Assembly (NCBI RefSeq): GCF_001898575.1
Contig: NZ_MKUD01000002.1
Coordinates: forward strand, 1-64,000
From: Spirosoma sp. 48-14
GTDB lineage: Bacteria; Bacteroidota; Bacteroidia; Cytophagales; Spirosomataceae
DNA length: 64,000 nt
Direction of reading: 5' to 3'
A model generated the notes under the pieces. The model did no database searches. It was not told the origin of the DNA and worked only from the letters and a program-made list of their open reading frames with translations. The translations under genes were made by a program, and so were the position numbers. Position 1 is the stretch's first letter, and each line of letters opens with the position of its first letter. Of this stretch, positions 25,638-34,998 are shown in pieces.

Positions 25638-26858
25638 ATGCCAAACCTCATTTTATTCGACGATCCGGTTATCCGAACCGCCCTGCTACCTTTCACATTC
25701 ACCCGGCCGGTAGCCGACATCCGTGTTGGTATTCTGACAATAGCCGAGAAGTGGGCAAGTCGTTTATCGGTTACTGCTTCTTTCCTGACAGAACCTTACC
25801 TTCAAACGAAATACCCGTCCATTTCCGGTTCTGATAATGTATACATCAACGGAGCCATATGCCCTACCGATGCGCTGACGAACGCTGTCAAACAGTTGGC
25901 AATGGGTGAGAGTCTGGTAGCATCTGATGGATTAGTACTGGCTTTACGTACAGATCAGACCCTGTCGTTTCATGACAGCCTGACCCATTTGGCGCAGCAG
26001 ACCACCGTTTTTGATGAACATGTGCCAACCATGCGCTACCTATGGAGCCTTATTGCGGCCAATGGGAATCAAATAAGTGTCGACTTTGCCCTTCTGACTG
26101 CTGGACGAAAATCAAAGCCTATCACCGACCCCTTCACCCATTGCTATGCTCCCGAAAACGTATTTATTGAAGAGGGTGCCGTCATACGGGCCGCTACCTT
26201 AAATGCCGAAGATGGTCCTATATATATTGGTCGGAATGCCATCATAAGCGAAGGAAGTATTCTGATTGGCCCCTGCGCCTTTGGCGAAGGCACGATGGTT
26301 CATTATAATAGTAAAATGCGTAAGAACACCAGTGCTGGCCCTTACTGCAAAGTAGGGGGCGAAATAGGTAATTCGATCTTGTTTGGCAATAGCGGCAAAG
26401 GTCATGAAGGCTATCTGGGTGATTCTGTTGTTGGCGAATGGTGTAATCTGGGGGCGGGCACCAATACATCGAACCTCAAAAACGACTATACAACCGTTAA
26501 GTTGCATAGTTATTCGACCAATGGTCTGGTCGATACAGGCCGACAGTTCTGCGGGCTCATGATGGGCGATTTCACCAAAGCCGGTATCGGCACCCTGTTT
26601 AATACAGGAACTGTGGTGGGCGTTAACGTAAATGTATTTGGTAGTGGGCTACCTCCAAAATACCTGGCTTCATTCTCTTGGGGTGGTGCCATCAATGGCT
26701 TTACAACCTACCGACTTGAGAAGGCCCTTCAGGTAGCTGCGGAAGCATTCAAACGACGCAATAAAGAATTTGATGAAGTAGAAGAAGGTATTCTGAGAGA
26801 AGTTTTCAGACTCGAACGAACCCGACCGATCGACCCCTCAGCATCCTTTGATCTATAG
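25638..26858 (+). CDS. GlmU-like sugar nucleotidyltransferase/acetyltransferase (Bacteroidota type)
   Basis: A 406-residue protein of the Bacteroidota GlmU-like family (TIGR03991-type). The N-terminal half begins MPNLILFDDPVIRTALLPFT and FTRPVADIRVGILTIAEKW, a diverged nucleotidyltransferase fold. The C-terminal half is a left-handed beta helix of hexapeptide repeats (IEEGAVIRAATLNAEDGPIY, IGRNAIISEGSILIGPCAFG, NLGAGTNTSNLKNDY) like the acetyltransferase half of GlmU. It would act in UDP-GlcNAc or a related sugar-nucleotide pathway. ATG 25638 is chosen over an upstream TTG at 25611. A perfect hairpin follows, then holB. Confidence 0.85.
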   Translation: MPNLILFDDPVIRTALLPFTFTRPVADIRVGILTIAEKWASRLSVTASFLTEPYLQTKYPSISGSDNVYINGAICPTDALTNAVKQLAMGESLVASDGLVLALRTDQTLSFHDSLTHLAQQTTVFDEHVPTMRYLWSLIAANGNQISVDFALLTAGRKSKPITDPFTHCYAPENVFIEEGAVIRAATLNAEDGPIYIGRNAIISEGSILIGPCAFGEGTMVHYNSKMRKNTSAGPYCKVGGEIGNSILFGNSGKGHEGYLGDSVVGEWCNLGAGTNTSNLKNDYTTVKLHSYSTNGLVDTGRQFCGLMMGDFTKAGIGTLFNTGTVVGVNVNVFGSGLPPKYLASFSWGGAINGFTTYRLEKALQVAAEAFKRRNKEFDEVEEGILREVFRLERTRPIDPSASFDL

Positions 26859-26859
26859 G

Positions 26860-26898
26860 TACTTTATGTCCTGACCAATCTGTTCAGGACATAAAGTA
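26860..26898. terminator. Hairpin between glmU-like gene and holB
   Basis: Perfect 15-bp inverted repeat, arms 26860-26874 and 26884-26898, built on TACTTTATGTCCTGA with a 9-base loop. It begins two bases after the upstream stop. There is no strong T-tract on the plus strand after it, so it may be a weak or factor-assisted terminator or a stability element. Confidence 0.65.
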
Positions 26899-26917
26899 TT
26901 CCCAATTACGTTGATTT

Positions 26918-28042
26918 ATGCAATTTTCCGAAATAATCGGTCAGGACGAGACCAAACAGTTGCTGCTTCGGGCGGTCCAGACCAATCACCTGGCGCACGC
27001 GTTGCTGTTCGATGGCCCGGAAGGAAGTGCCAACCTGGCCCTTGCCCTGGCGCTGGCGCAGTATGTTAACTGCGAGGACCGGCAGGCAGACGATTCATGC
27101 GGACGGTGTGCATCATGCATAAAAACCCAGAAACTCGTTCACCCTGATCTGCACATGGTATTCCCGGTCGCGAATCTGGCGAAGGGAAAAACGTCTGAAG
27201 CTTATCTGACCGACTGGCGCTCATTTTTGCTCGAATCGCCTTATCGTACCCTACCCAACTGGCTCGAATCCGTAAACGCTGATAATAAGCAGGGGAACAT
27301 TTCGGCCGAAGAAGCCCGTACTATTTTACAGAAGCTGTCGCTGAAAGCCTACGAAGGGGCCTATAAAATTATGCTCATCTGGCTTCCCGAACTGATGAAT
27401 ACGTCGTCGGCCAATGCGTTGCTGAAAGTGCTAGAAGAGCCCCCCGCCCAAACGCTGTTTTTGCTGGTGACTAACCAGCCCGACAAACTGCTCATTACGA
27501 TTCTGTCGCGAACACAACGGGTAGCTATTCGGGCCTTTACGGATGAAGAAGTAGCCACCTACCTACGCCAGCATCTGAATTTCGACGAAACCACTGCCCG
27601 ACGGCTGGCTTACCTGGCAGATGGAAATCTGGCCGAAGCGCTGACTCGTAGCAAGCAGGACACCGCATCCGTTGAGCAGCACAACTGGTTTGCCGAATGG
27701 ATGCGTACCTGCTATCGGCAGGACTTGATTGAACTGGTTAAACAGGCCGACCAGTTTGACGGTTTCAGTAAAGAGAAGCAGAAAGGGCTGTTGGAATACA
27801 GTATCCGGCTCTACCGTGATCTGTTCCTTTGGCAACAGGGGGCTGCCGAACTGTTACGATTACCCGACAATGAGATGGCTTTTGTTAAGAACTTTGCTAA
27901 AATACTGACGACCAACCATATCGAACGCATTGTCAACGACCTGAATGAAGCGACCTATCATCTTGAACGGAATGCCCGCGCCAAAATGATTATGCTCGAT
28001 ATGTCGCTTACGTTCAGCCGATTAATTAAAACAAAGCTGTAG
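26918..28042 (+). CDS. holB: DNA polymerase III subunit delta'
   Basis: A 374-residue clamp-loader subunit. The N terminus FSEIIGQDETKQLLLRAVQT and HALLFDGPEGSANLALALAL is the AAA+ fold, with the P-loop lysine absent as usual in delta'. A zinc module holds cysteines in CEDRQADDSCGRCASC. The block NTSSANALLKVLEEPPAQTL and the SRTQR sensor (ILSRTQRVAIRAF) are diagnostic. It helps load the beta clamp at the replication fork. Full length. Upstream is a hairpin; rimB follows 77 bases later. Confidence 0.93.
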   Translation: MQFSEIIGQDETKQLLLRAVQTNHLAHALLFDGPEGSANLALALALAQYVNCEDRQADDSCGRCASCIKTQKLVHPDLHMVFPVANLAKGKTSEAYLTDWRSFLLESPYRTLPNWLESVNADNKQGNISAEEARTILQKLSLKAYEGAYKIMLIWLPELMNTSSANALLKVLEEPPAQTLFLLVTNQPDKLLITILSRTQRVAIRAFTDEEVATYLRQHLNFDETTARRLAYLADGNLAEALTRSKQDTASVEQHNWFAEWMRTCYRQDLIELVKQADQFDGFSKEKQKGLLEYSIRLYRDLFLWQQGAAELLRLPDNEMAFVKNFAKILTTNHIERIVNDLNEATYHLERNARAKMIMLDMSLTFSRLIKTKL

Positions 28043-28119
28043 TACAATAAAGTTTTTTTTACCCAGCCATATACCCCCTACTTTATATCTGTGCAACGTT
28101 ATAACTTTACAGCTCCAGC

Positions 28120-28587
28120 ATGAAGCCTCGTACATCTAAGCCCAAGAAACTGATCGGCATGACGGACCTTGTCGATTTTCCAGATCTGGAGCTTATGAAT
28201 GTGCAGGCAAAAATTGATACTGGTGCTTATACATCATCACTACACTGCAAAAAAGTCCGTCTGATTAAATCGGGGACACAAACAAAATTGCGTTTTTCGC
28301 TCATTGGCAAAACAGGCGAGCCCCATCGGGAGTTTTACAGCGACCAGTTCAGCCAACGTATGATTCGCAATTCGTTCGGAGTCGCCGAAAAACGGTACGT
28401 TATTAAAACTCGCATTATACTCTTTGGGCGCACCATCCGGGCGGAGTTTACCCTCGCCGACCGTGAAAATCTAAAAAACCCAGTACTGCTGGGTCGGAAA
28501 CTACTTCGCAATCGATTCATCGTTGATGTCTCGCAAAAAAATCTCTCTTATCAAGCTAAGCAACAGTCTATGGTTATCAGCCAGTAG
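28120..28587 (+). CDS. rimB: RimB-type retropepsin-like aspartic protease
   Basis: A 155-residue protein of the former 'ATP-dependent zinc protease' family, now known as the RimB retropepsin-like group that accompanies RimK. The catalytic D33-T-G sits in AKIDTGAYTSSLH; VLLGRKLLRNRFIVDV is the second conserved block. In studied bacteria RimB trims or regulates RimK-made glutamate tails. It lies 79 bases upstream of rimK on the same strand, as expected for a functional pair. Cytoplasmic, no signal peptide. Confidence 0.88.
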   Translation: MKPRTSKPKKLIGMTDLVDFPDLELMNVQAKIDTGAYTSSLHCKKVRLIKSGTQTKLRFSLIGKTGEPHREFYSDQFSQRMIRNSFGVAEKRYVIKTRIILFGRTIRAEFTLADRENLKNPVLLGRKLLRNRFIVDVSQKNLSYQAKQQSMVISQ

Positions 28588-28666
28588 CCACTAGTCCCCT
28601 GCTACACATTCTAACTGGCTGTCGACTGACAACTTTCGACGACTGATTATCGACTTTCTCACGTTT

Positions 28667-29575
28667 ATGCGTATTGCCATATTATCGGCTAAGCCCGATT
28701 TATACTCAACACAACGCCTTCTTGACGCCATTCACGAGCGGGGCCACGAAGGCTGCATCATTAACCATCTGAACTGTCAGATGATGATTGAAGGGGGCCG
28801 TCCATCGGTCTTATATGAGGGCGAAGAACTTTCTTCCTTCGATGCCATCGTACCTCGTATCGGTGCTTCGGTAACCGATTATGGGTGCGCCGTTGTTCGG
28901 CAGTTTGAAATGATGAACGTCTTCACAACGGGCAAATCGCAGGCCATCATGCGATCGCGGAATAAGCTGCGCAGCTTACAGGTGCTTTCAAAAGCGGGCG
29001 TAGGTCTACCCAAAACCATGTTTGCCAACCATCCTAAAAATGGCGACGTTACCCAGCTCATCAAGCTCGTAGGTGGCCCTCCCGTCGTTATCAAACTGCT
29101 GGAAGGCACCCAGGGCATTGGCGTTGTCCTGGCCGAGAGTATTAAAACCGCCAAATCGACCATCGAAGCCTTTTACGGCCTGAAAAAGAACGTACTGGTG
29201 CAGGAGTTCATCGCCGAAGCTAAAGGGTCTGACATCAGAGCGTTTGTGGTAGGAAGCCGAGTGGTAGGGGCTATCAAACGGCAGGGACTCGACGGCGAAT
29301 TTCGTTCCAATCTGCATCGAGGTGGCAATGCCGTATCGATACAACTTACTGCCGATGAAGAACAAACAGCCATCTCAGCAGCCCGCGCACTGGGGTTGAA
29401 AGTAGCAGGCGTTGATATGTTACCTTCCGAACGCGGCCCTCTCGTACTGGAAGTTAACTCGTCACCTGGTCTGGAAGGCATCGAAACAGCTACGGGCGTC
29501 GACATTGCCGCCGAGATCATTACCTATATCGAAGAAAAAATCAAAGCCGACGAAGGTGACACGGTGGGAGTATGA
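28667..29575 (+). CDS. rimK: RimK, ribosomal protein S6 glutamate ligase
   Basis: A 302-residue ATP-grasp ligase that adds glutamates to the C terminus of ribosomal protein S6. It opens [23 protein letters not shown]-grasp blocks are [37 protein letters not shown] and [20 protein letters not shown]. Full length compared with about 300 residues for the family. Paired with rimB just upstream. The hairpin at 29588 follows the stop. Confidence 0.93.
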   Translation: MRIAILSAKPDLYSTQRLLDAIHERGHEGCIINHLNCQMMIEGGRPSVLYEGEELSSFDAIVPRIGASVTDYGCAVVRQFEMMNVFTTGKSQAIMRSRNKLRSLQVLSKAGVGLPKTMFANHPKNGDVTQLIKLVGGPPVVIKLLEGTQGIGVVLAESIKTAKSTIEAFYGLKKNVLVQEFIAEAKGSDIRAFVVGSRVVGAIKRQGLDGEFRSNLHRGGNAVSIQLTADEEQTAISAARALGLKVAGVDMLPSERGPLVLEVNSSPGLEGIETATGVDIAAEIITYIEEKIKADEGDTVGV

Positions 29576-29587
29576 TAAAAAAGAGTG

Positions 29588-29661
29588 AAAGAGTGAAAGA
29601 GCGAAAGAGTGGCTTACGCATACTATATTCGCCCATTCACTCTTTCGCTCTTTCACTCTTT
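29588..29661. repeat. Word-repeat hairpin, 24-bp perfect arms
   Basis: Arms 29588-29611 and 29638-29661 are perfect reverse complements made of GAAAGAGTG and GAAAGAGCG words, loop 26 bases. The loop contains GGCTTACGCA, loosely like the GGCTGACGCA of the 54952 hairpin. It lies between rimK and the next gene and ends five bases before that gene's ATG, so it could hide or expose its start. Confidence 0.88.
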
Positions 29662-29665
29662 AAAT

Positions 29666-30220
29666 ATGCCTGCTCTTGACCCTGATCTGAAAAAAGCGAT
29701 TGTCCGAATGCCGGGTGCGGAAAAAGACAAACTGCTTCTGCGGCTCATCACCAAAGATGCTGTACTGACCGAACGGCTTCAGTTTGAATTGGTTGAGGGG
29801 GGAAAAACCATCGATGAACGACGGTCACTAATCCGAGACTTTATCGACCGAACGGCTAAGCTCCACGCAGATACGGCTGGCTGGCTTATGATGGACATGC
29901 GGACGGCCAGTGGCTACATTAGTCGCCATCTGAAGGTTACGAAAGACAAATACGGTGAGGTCGAGTTAATGCTGTATATGCTCAATACGTTTTATGAGCA
30001 CAATGCCCATTTGCTCCAGAAATACAATTCACGCACCGATAAAGCCGCTGAGTACATCGCCAAACGAGCCGAACAAGTCTTAAAAAAAGTCGTTAAGCTC
30101 GACCCTGACTATTACATCGAATTTGCCGACGACATCAATAGGTTACTCAGTTGGGTACATTACACGGCACCAGCACATTATGCCCGGCAGTTGGGCTTGC
30201 CGAAGGAGTGGGATCTGTGA
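29666..30220 (+). CDS. Hypothetical helical protein
   Basis: A 184-residue protein I cannot assign. It is charged, probably all helical and cytoplasmic (LKKAIVRMPGAEKDKLLLRL, HNAHLLQKYNSRTDKAAEYI, RLLSWVHYTAPAHYARQLGL). The ATG at 29666 is chosen because anything longer would be translated from the hairpin. Its position after rimB-rimK may link it to that set, but a strong hairpin separates them. Function unknown. Confidence 0.75.
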   Translation: MPALDPDLKKAIVRMPGAEKDKLLLRLITKDAVLTERLQFELVEGGKTIDERRSLIRDFIDRTAKLHADTAGWLMMDMRTASGYISRHLKVTKDKYGEVELMLYMLNTFYEHNAHLLQKYNSRTDKAAEYIAKRAEQVLKKVVKLDPDYYIEFADDINRLLSWVHYTAPAHYARQLGLPKEWDL

Positions 30221-30291
30221 ATAAACAGATGCCCCTTAAACCCTATGATTGAACATAGGGTTGTAGAGTTGACCATTCCATTCACACGTGT

Positions 30292-31203
30292 ATGCAACAA
30301 ACGGTTTTAATTACAGGAGGTACTGGCACCATTGGTCGACGGCTCACTCAGCTATTACAAGCGCAGGGGTATCAGGTAGCCTTACTAAGCCATTCCGCTA
30401 AAACCCTTCCCGGTCTGAAAGTTTACCAATGGGACATCGAAAAAGGGGAGATCGCTTTAGAGGCCATTCAAACGGCAGATCACATCGTTCACCTGGCTGG
30501 CGAAGGCATTGCCGATGGGCGGTGGACAGACAGCCGAAAAGAAAAAATCCTGAACAGTCGCACCCAATCGACGGATTTACTGGCAAAGGTGTTGGCCGAA
30601 AACGATCACCATGTCAAGTCATTTATCGGGGCGTCGGCCATAGGCTTTTATGGGGGTGATACCAGCGATCGTCCCCTGACTGAAACCAGCGAAGGAGGTT
30701 CCGACTTCTTAGCGCAAGTGGTACGTGCCTGGGAACGATCAGAAATGCAAATTGCATCGCTTGGTATTCGGACGGTGTTGTTACGAACAGGCGTCGTACT
30801 AACAGCAGACGGGGGAGCCTTACCGAAAATCGCTCAACCGATTCGTTTAGGAGCTGGTGCACCAATTGGCTCAGGGCAGCAATATATCGCCTGGATTCAT
30901 CTGGACGATATGTGCCGAATGTACACACAAGCCCTGACCGATACAACTTGGCAGGGTATTTACAATGCAGTGGCCCCGAATCCGGTCACGAACGAAACAC
31001 TCACCAAAGCAATCGCCGATGTGCTGCATCGTCCGCTCATACTACCCAATATTCCGGAGTTCACCATCAAGCTACTCTATGGCGAAATGGCCATTGTAGT
31101 AACCGGCGGAAATTACGTTCTAAATAAGCGCATCGCCGACGAAACGACCTTCACCTATCAATATGCTGATTTGAAAACGGCACTGGAGGATTTGTTAACG
31201 TAG
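30292..31203 (+). CDS. TIGR01777-family NAD(P)-dependent epimerase-like protein (YfcH-like)
   Basis: A 303-residue extended-SDR protein. VLITGGTGTIGRRLTQLL is the dinucleotide loop. IVHLAGEGIADGRWTDSRKE followed by KILNSRTQST is the signature of the TIGR01777 (YfcH/SULA-like) family, as are SAIGFYGG and VVLTADGGALPKI with the IAWIHLDDM block. The cellular substrate is unknown. It is single, ending in a strong hairpin shared with the convergent enolase-superfamily gene. Confidence 0.87.
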   Translation: MQQTVLITGGTGTIGRRLTQLLQAQGYQVALLSHSAKTLPGLKVYQWDIEKGEIALEAIQTADHIVHLAGEGIADGRWTDSRKEKILNSRTQSTDLLAKVLAENDHHVKSFIGASAIGFYGGDTSDRPLTETSEGGSDFLAQVVRAWERSEMQIASLGIRTVLLRTGVVLTADGGALPKIAQPIRLGAGAPIGSGQQYIAWIHLDDMCRMYTQALTDTTWQGIYNAVAPNPVTNETLTKAIADVLHRPLILPNIPEFTIKLLYGEMAIVVTGGNYVLNKRIADETTFTYQYADLKTALEDLLT

Positions 31204-31206
31204 CGC

Positions 31207-31270
31207 GGGCGGAAGCCCGTGCAGTCGTATTTCAACATAAGTAAGTCTACGACTGCACGGGCTTCCGCCC
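31207..31270. terminator. GC-rich bidirectional hairpin
   Basis: Perfect 23-bp arms, 31207-31229 and 31248-31270 (GGGCGGAAGCCCGTGCAGTC...), loop 18 bases. It lies between two convergent genes. Further imperfect pairing (AACGT/ACGTT) extends outward into the stop of the upstream gene. Bidirectional terminator or mobile hairpin; no clear T-tract follows. Confidence 0.8.
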
Positions 31271-31280
31271 ACGTTACAGA

Positions 31281-32720
31281 CTAACTCCACTCCCGGTCGG
31301 CCGAATCGCGGGTATTCCAGGAGTCGGTTGGGGCAAACCAGGTGGCTCCTTTCTTCAGGAATTTTTTAGCGACTTCTTCGTTCAGTTCGACGCCCAAACC
31401 GGGTTTTTCGGGTACGCGGACAAAGCCTTTCTCAACGATGGGCTTCATACCCGTTACCAGATCTTCCCAGCCGGCCACATCAACGCCGTGGTGTTCCAGC
31501 GCAACAAAGTTTTCGGTAGCGGCTGCACAGTGTACGTTGGCCATCATCGAGATGGGCGAACCGGCAAAGTGCATGGCCATTGGAATTCCGGCTTCTTCGG
31601 CGTAATCACCAATTTTTTTCGTTTCCAGCAAACCACCCGACGATGCCAGATCGGGGTGAATCATATCAACAGCCCGTGCATCAATCAATTTCTTAAAGCC
31701 TTCCTTCAGATAAATGTCTTCACCTGTTAAGGTTGGGGTGTCAATCGCATCCGAAATCTGTTTCCATTGGTCGGTATAAAACCAGGGGACAAGGTCTTCC
31801 AGCCAGGCCAACCGGAAAGGTTCAACGGCTTTACCGATTTGAATAGCCGTATTCACGTCGAAATGACCAAAGTGATCGGCAGCTAATGGCGTGTCGTAGC
31901 CGACAATCTCGCGTACTTTTCCAACGTGTTCGGCCAGTCGATCCAGCCCTTTTTTGGTAACCTGAATTCGGGTGAAAGGGTGCTTCGTATTGGCGTAATT
32001 TCCCAGCTTACCAGGTTCGGCATCGCTCCACTGGCGCTTCACACTCCAGTTATTTGCGTTCACGAGCATACCCGGCTGATCGGCCAGCATACCGATACCA
32101 AAATCCATTTTCAGAAATGTGTAGCCCTGATCCCGGCGTTTCTTCATATTCTGAGCAAAGCCTTCGTAGGTGTCGGCTTCGGGTGTATCGGCATATAGGC
32201 GAATAAAATCACGGTATTTGCCACCCAGCAATTGATAGGCTGGAACGTTATAGGCTTTACCAGCCAAATCCCAGAGCGCCATTTCAACGCCACAGACACC
32301 ACCGGCAGCCCGGCTTTGCCCACCAAATTGTTTGACCTGCTTAAAAATCTGCTCAACGTTGCAGGGGTTCTTGCCTAACAGTCGGCTCTTCAGCATGAGG
32401 GCGTAGTTAGCGCTGGCTCCATCACGCACCTCGCCCCAGCCAACTAATCCCTGATTCGTATCAATTCGGATGATTGGGCTGGTAAACGGAACGCCTTGCA
32501 GTACGGCAATGCGCATATCGGTAATCTTCAACTCGGCAGGCTTCGAGTCACGATTTACCTTCTGAGTAATAAACTCCAGTTCCTGATCGACAACATGCGG
32601 GCCACCAAGTTTGTCGAACATCATACCAAGAGATAGGCCACCTAATCCGGCGTTTCGGATAAAATCACGGCGGTCAGATGCGTTGCCGGACGACGACAAC
32701 CGGGAGAAAATGTTTTTCAT
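31281..32720 (-). CDS. Exported enolase-superfamily (mandelate racemase/muconate lactonizing) enzyme
   Basis: A 479-residue enzyme of the MR/MLE group. The leader holds twin arginines R17-R18 (ASDRRDFIRNAGLGGLSLGM), so it is probably exported by Tat. Barrel landmarks: GGVCGVEMALWDLAGKA, K in TFLKMDFG, acidic metal ligands in AADHFGHFD, WLEDLVPW and LTGEDIYL, and the catalytic-side MAMHFAGSPISMMANVHCAA. Such enzymes dehydrate sugar acids or racemise related acids. It is divergent from two exported RraA-family genes across a 113-bp gap, which suggests a shared sugar-acid pathway outside the cytoplasm. Substrate not identifiable from sequence. Confidence 0.87.
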   Translation of the reverse strand: MKNIFSRLSSSGNASDRRDFIRNAGLGGLSLGMMFDKLGGPHVVDQELEFITQKVNRDSKPAELKITDMRIAVLQGVPFTSPIIRIDTNQGLVGWGEVRDGASANYALMLKSRLLGKNPCNVEQIFKQVKQFGGQSRAAGGVCGVEMALWDLAGKAYNVPAYQLLGGKYRDFIRLYADTPEADTYEGFAQNMKKRRDQGYTFLKMDFGIGMLADQPGMLVNANNWSVKRQWSDAEPGKLGNYANTKHPFTRIQVTKKGLDRLAEHVGKVREIVGYDTPLAADHFGHFDVNTAIQIGKAVEPFRLAWLEDLVPWFYTDQWKQISDAIDTPTLTGEDIYLKEGFKKLIDARAVDMIHPDLASSGGLLETKKIGDYAEEAGIPMAMHFAGSPISMMANVHCAAATENFVALEHHGVDVAGWEDLVTGMKPIVEKGFVRVPEKPGLGVELNEEVAKKFLKKGATWFAPTDSWNTRDSADREWS

Positions 32721-32833
32721 GGGAAAAAGTCAGGGTGTTATAGCGATTCAGTCATAAAATGACTCAATGGCAGTAATTTACTTATTACAGTGCCTTTTAT
32801 GTGTAGAATAGTCTTAAACCCTTCTTTTTTCAT

Positions 32834-33799
32834 ATGAATAAACTGGCTTTACGTAAAACAATGGTAAAGAGATCGTTACTTACCGTAAGCGCCATCGTTA
32901 CCTTATGCATTTCAGGCCAGGCCCAGCGCATTGGCTCGTCGGCCGAATACGTTACGGCACTAACCGCCAACTGGAAAGGTGAGCGGTTTGCCGATGGCCG
33001 TCCGAAAGTACCTGACATTGTACTGGAACGATTACAGAACTGTACGCTGGAGCAAATCTGGGGGTATCTGGGCAATAAAGGGTATCGGAATCAGGTCGAA
33101 AAGAACTGGGTTATTCTGAAACCCGGCGAAACCATGACGGGTCGGGTTGTAACGGCACAATTCATGCCTACCCGCCCCGACCTCGACAGTCTGGTTCGCG
33201 CCCAGGGCAAGGCCGAAGGACGTTCGCAAAAAGGAGGCATCAATATCTGGCCAATCGACATCTTGACCAAAGGCGATATTTACGTAGCGGATGGCTATGG
33301 TAAAATAAAAGACGGCACCTTAATTGGTTCGAGCCTCGGAAACGCTATTTATGGCAAAACAGGCAAAGGCGTTATCTTTTACGGTTCTATACGCGATATG
33401 CAGGAATTGAAGGATACCCAGGGCTTCAACGCCTGGGTAAAAGGGCATGATCCTTCGTATATTAAGGATATGACCCCTACTTCTATCAACGCCCCCATTC
33501 GGATTGGTGAAGTCACTGTTCTTCCCGGCGATGTGGTTTTCGCGAATGAATATGGTGTCGTGTTTATTCCGGCACACCTGGTCGAAGGGCTGGTCTCAGC
33601 TTCCGAAATGACAGCCCTACGGGACGAGTTTGAACGATATCTTCTCCAGCAAAGCAAATACCCTTCCGGCGAAATCCACGGCGACTGGTCGGAAAAAATC
33701 AAAGGCGAGTTCAGAACCTGGGTTGGAAAATACCCCAAGAAGCTAGCCGTTACACAGAAAGACATAGAAGCCTATCTAGCCAAAGAAGGGCACAAATAA
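32834..33799 (+). CDS. Exported RraA-family protein (HMG/CHA aldolase-like), first copy
   Basis: A 321-residue protein with an N-terminal Sec signal (LLTVSAIVTLCISGQAQ) and an RraA fold. The active-site block GNAIYGKTGKGVIFYGSIRD ends with the conserved R-D pair of metal-dependent HMG/CHA aldolases; DILTKGDIYVADGYGKIKDG and PGDVVFANEYGVVFIP also match. Relatives cleave 4-hydroxy-4-methyl-2-oxoglutarate or oxaloacetate-type 2-oxoacids; the RNase-inhibitor role is unlikely for an exported protein. A close paralogue follows. Together with the divergent dehydratase-like enzyme it may break down a 2-keto-3-deoxy acid in the periplasm. Confidence 0.85.
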   Translation: MNKLALRKTMVKRSLLTVSAIVTLCISGQAQRIGSSAEYVTALTANWKGERFADGRPKVPDIVLERLQNCTLEQIWGYLGNKGYRNQVEKNWVILKPGETMTGRVVTAQFMPTRPDLDSLVRAQGKAEGRSQKGGINIWPIDILTKGDIYVADGYGKIKDGTLIGSSLGNAIYGKTGKGVIFYGSIRDMQELKDTQGFNAWVKGHDPSYIKDMTPTSINAPIRIGEVTVLPGDVVFANEYGVVFIPAHLVEGLVSASEMTALRDEFERYLLQQSKYPSGEIHGDWSEKIKGEFRTWVGKYPKKLAVTQKDIEAYLAKEGHK

Positions 33800-33813
33800 G
33801 CCATCTCTCCATC

Positions 33814-33866
33814 GAAACGGTCATCTACTGTGTAAAGCTTATTTTTGCGCAGGAGATGACCGTTTC
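33814..33866. terminator. Hairpin between the two RraA genes
   Basis: Perfect 13-bp arms, 33814-33826 and 33854-33866 (GAAACGGTCATCT), loop 27 bases. It sits between the tandem RraA paralogues and could partly terminate or set their expression ratio. Confidence 0.6.
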
Positions 33867-33909
33867 AGCATCCAGTCTATTATCTGATACCTAAAAAGTT
33901 GATTCAATA

Positions 33910-34842
33910 ATGAACTTCCGCCTTGTCAGCGTTTTGTCGCTTCTTATTATCTATTGCCTTTCGAACGCCCTGTTTGGCCAAACACTTCCAAAAGATGAGC
34001 TTCTGTTTTTAACCTCTGAATGGAAAGGCGATCGTTTCCCCGATGGACGACCCAAAATTTCCGATGCATTAATTGAACGCGCCAAACATATTGGTATCGA
34101 CGATGCCTGGACCGTACTGAAAAACGAGGGGTACGTCAATCAATTCGAAGGAGGTTGGAAACTGATTCATAACGATGTACCCGTGGTCGGTCGCGCTGTT
34201 ACAGCCATGTTTATGCCCAGTCGACCCGATGTCGAGAAGAATATTAAAGAGCGAGGCATCAGCAAACAGGGCCGCAAAGGGAATACCAATGCCTGGCCAA
34301 TTGAAACCCTAACCAAAGGAGATGTGTACGTGGCCGATGCATTTGGTAAAATCGGCGGAGGTACTCTTATGGGTGCTACCTTGGGAAACGCCATTTTCAG
34401 TAAGACCGGCAATGGCGTTGTATTTCATGGTGCTGCCCGCGATTTACAGGAACTGGAAAACATTAAAGGCTTCAACGCCTTTGTTCGTGATTTCCACCCG
34501 TCTTTTCTGGAAGAAATGGTACTTATGGGCTTGAATACGCCTATCCGTATAGGCAGTGCAATGGTGCTGCCGGGCGATCTGGTTATTGCCCAACGCGAGG
34601 GAGTTTTGTTTGTGCCAGCGCATATGGCCGAACAGGTGATCAGCACCTGTGAATTTGTTGTTCGTAAAGACCAGTTTGGTTTTGAAGTTGTTAAGTCAGG
34701 GCGGTATACTACAGGGCAGATTGACAGCCAATGGACTGATGAAATCAAAACCGAATTCCTGACATGGCTCAGCAGGCACCCCGAGTTAGGTACTATGAGC
34801 CGAGCCGAGCTTGACAAAATGATGAGCAAGCGAACCTGGTAA
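33910..34842 (+). CDS. Exported RraA-family protein, second copy
   Basis: A 310-residue paralogue of the preceding gene with its own signal peptide (LVSVLSLLIIYCLSNALFGQ). The same landmarks are present: EWKGDRFPDGRPKISDALIE, ETLTKGDVYVADAFGKIGGG, GNAIFSKTGNGVVFHGAARD with the R-D pair, and PGDLVIAQREGVLFVPAHMA. Divergence between the copies is spread along the length, so the duplication is not recent and both appear to be under selection. It ends ahead of a strong terminator. Confidence 0.85.
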   Translation: MNFRLVSVLSLLIIYCLSNALFGQTLPKDELLFLTSEWKGDRFPDGRPKISDALIERAKHIGIDDAWTVLKNEGYVNQFEGGWKLIHNDVPVVGRAVTAMFMPSRPDVEKNIKERGISKQGRKGNTNAWPIETLTKGDVYVADAFGKIGGGTLMGATLGNAIFSKTGNGVVFHGAARDLQELENIKGFNAFVRDFHPSFLEEMVLMGLNTPIRIGSAMVLPGDLVIAQREGVLFVPAHMAEQVISTCEFVVRKDQFGFEVVKSGRYTTGQIDSQWTDEIKTEFLTWLSRHPELGTMSRAELDKMMSKRTW

Positions 34843-34962
34843 TTCAGATTCTACCTGCTCCTGCGCAGCTACTGACCCCTACTATAACCAACTGATTGTT
34901 AGGGCAGTTACAGTACTTACAAAATCAACGGATTACAGTAGTTTTTTTACGAATCACGTATT

Positions 34963-34994
34963 AAAAAAGCCTGAGGTTAATCTCAGGCTTTTTT
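34963..34994. terminator. Intrinsic bidirectional terminator between rraA-like gene and carA
   Basis: Perfect 13-bp arms, 34963-34975 and 34982-34994 (AAAAAAGCCTGAG), 6-base loop. A-tract and T-tract at the ends make a textbook terminator for both convergent genes. Confidence 0.95.
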
Positions 34995-34998
34995 AATG

